Shown: positions 4,970 to 5,797 of the stretch, piece by piece
Layout: every line of letters starts with the position of its first letter
How positions within the stretch are numbered: the first letter of the stretch is position 1
Origin: an uncultured Actinomycetes bacterium
GTDB lineage: Bacteria > Actinomycetota > Actinomycetes > Nanopelagicales > Nanopelagicaceae
DNA: 5,797 nt
Assembly: GCA_903922325.1 (NCBI GenBank)
Contig: CAIXTG010000035.1
Location: forward strand, 1 to 5,797
Reading direction: 5' to 3'
The notes under the pieces: model-generated
What the model was told of the DNA's origin: nothing
Database searches by the model: none
The model's input: the letters and a program-made list of their open reading frames with translations, nothing else
Program-made: the position numbers and the translations under genes

Positions 4970-5797
4970 TTACTGGCCTAGGTGGCCAAGTAGAAGCTCT
5001 CGTACGCGAGCAGCATCTGCTTGGCCCTTTGTCTCTTTCATGACTGCGCCAATTAGCGCGCCTGCTGCAGGCAAGTGACCGCTACGAACTTTCTCAGCAG
5101 TCTCAGCTTGTTCAGCACAAACTTTTTCAATTGCCGCCATTAATGCACCGTCATCATTAACAACTTTGATGCCGCGCTTTGCAACTACTTCAGCTGGTGT
5201 TCCTTCGCCAGCGATTACGCCTTCAACAACTTGGCGAGCAAGCTTGTCAGTTAGTTCGCCTTTTTCAACCAGGGCCACAATTGCTGCAACATCAGTTGGT
5301 GTGATTGCTAGGTCTGAAATTGCAGTGTCGCGTTCGTTAGCAAGACGAGAAATTTCACCAAGCCACCAAGAGCGTGCTTTGGTTGGATCTGCGCCAAGTG
5401 CCACAGTTGCTTCGACAATGCCAAGTACATCGGCATTTATCATCGCTTCCATCTCTTTAGCCGGCACGTTCCAAGCTTCTTGTAAACGCTTGCGGTGCAG
5501 TGATGGACGTTCTGGAATACCAGCACGAAGTTCTTCGATCCAAGCCGCATCAGGTGCTACTGGCACTAGATCTGGCTCTGGGAAATAACGGTAATCCTCG
5601 GCCTGTTCTTTCGAACGGCCAGAGCGAGTTAAACCAGTATCTTCTTGGAAGTGACGAGTTTCTTGAACTACGCGCTCGCCCTTATTTAATAGTTCAGCAT
5701 GACGAATCATTTCGCCACGTACTGCACGTTCTACTGAGCGAAGCGAGTTAACGTTTTTGGTTTCTGAGCGAGTACCTAAAACATCTGAACCAATTAA
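4970..5797 (-). CDS. gatB: Aspartyl/glutamyl-tRNA(Asn/Gln) amidotransferase subunit B, C-terminal part, cut by window edge
   Basis: The frame is open from the window edge for 275 residues to a TAA stop, roughly the C-terminal half of a protein usually near 500 residues; the start, the catalytic cradle N-terminus and the zinc-site region lie outside. GatB binds tRNA and activates the misacylated Glu-tRNA(Gln) or Asp-tRNA(Asn) for amidation within GatCAB. Hallmarks are GTRSETKNVNSLRSVERA (window residues 8-25, cf. family GTRxExKNLNSF), the DYRYFPEPDLVPV motif (about 67-79), then the helical domain and the C-terminal YqeY-like tail ending GHLPAAGALIGAVMKETKGQADAARVRELL. An internal ATG at 5710 gives a shorter open frame, but the upstream sequence is clearly GatB, so it is not the start. 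The gene converges on the MFS gene and shares the strand of ilvD and ilvB. Confidence 0.96.
   Translation of the reverse strand, partial: LIGSDVLGTRSETKNVNSLRSVERAVRGEMIRHAELLNKGERVVQETRHFQEDTGLTRSGRSKEQAEDYRYFPEPDLVPVAPDAAWIEELRAGIPERPSLHRKRLQEAWNVPAKEMEAMINADVLGIVEATVALGADPTKARSWWLGEISRLANERDTAISDLAITPTDVAAIVALVEKGELTDKLARQVVEGVIAGEGTPAEVVAKRGIKVVNDDGALMAAIEKVCAEQAETAEKVRSGHLPAAGALIGAVMKETKGQADAARVRELLLGHLGQ

Noticed and set aside
4976..4988. GGCCTAGGTGGCC as a terminator at the MFS/gatB junction
   Set aside because: The stem is only about 4 bp with no T-tract on either strand, and it lies within gatB coding sequence.
5166..5588. A 140-codon plus-strand open frame opposite gatB
   Set aside because: It is antisense to secure GatB sequence, with low-complexity Ser/Ala-rich content typical of a shadow.
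4970..5710. A 246-residue protein starting at the internal ATG at 5710
   Set aside because: The same frame continues upstream to the window edge and encodes the conserved GatB GTRSETKNVNS segment, so the ATG is internal.

Overview
The window looks like a housekeeping region of an actinobacterial chromosome with fairly low GC. It holds an acetolactate synthase gene behind a translated-leader attenuator, an ilvD of the short bacterial type, and the end of gatB on the same strand. A gatB neighbourhood close to ilvBNC is known from actinobacteria such as mycobacteria. Moderate AT-richness, tight gene packing and apparently leaderless starts would fit a streamlined lineage such as the freshwater acI/Nanopelagicales group. 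That placement is inference from style and synteny, not from a marker gene.

Layout, left to right: (1) bases 1-878, minus strand, the N-terminal half of ilvB (acetolactate synthase large subunit), cut by the window edge. (2) bases 879-1106, a regulatory leader with a ribosome binding site, a U-tailed terminator hairpin, a second strong hairpin abutting it, a 12-codon peptide containing Val-Val-Ile, a promoter, and overlapping inverted repeats. (3) bases 1107-2780, minus strand, complete ilvD (dihydroxy-acid dehydratase). (4) bases 2781-2874, a divergent control region with a near-palindromic 24-bp operator candidate. (5) bases 2875-4955, plus strand, a two-gene operon: a TetR-family repressor overlapping by 4 bases a 14-helix DHA2-type MFS exporter. 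(6) bases 4970-5797, minus strand, the C-terminal part of gatB, whose start lies beyond the window.

IlvB and IlvD catalyse the first and third common steps of valine and isoleucine synthesis. The leader before ilvB probably lets ribosome progress through Val/Ile codons set how much transcription passes the terminator. The repressor-exporter pair looks like an accessory efflux cassette placed on the opposite strand between gatB and ilvD, with the repressor probably controlling its own operon through the palindrome. GatB is a subunit of the tRNA-dependent amidotransferase that makes Gln-tRNA(Gln) and/or Asn-tRNA(Asn).

I see no wholly new system. The most rewarding element is the compact ilvB leader. 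The putative operator between ilvD and the efflux operon comes second. No tRNA, rRNA, CRISPR array or insertion sequence was seen.
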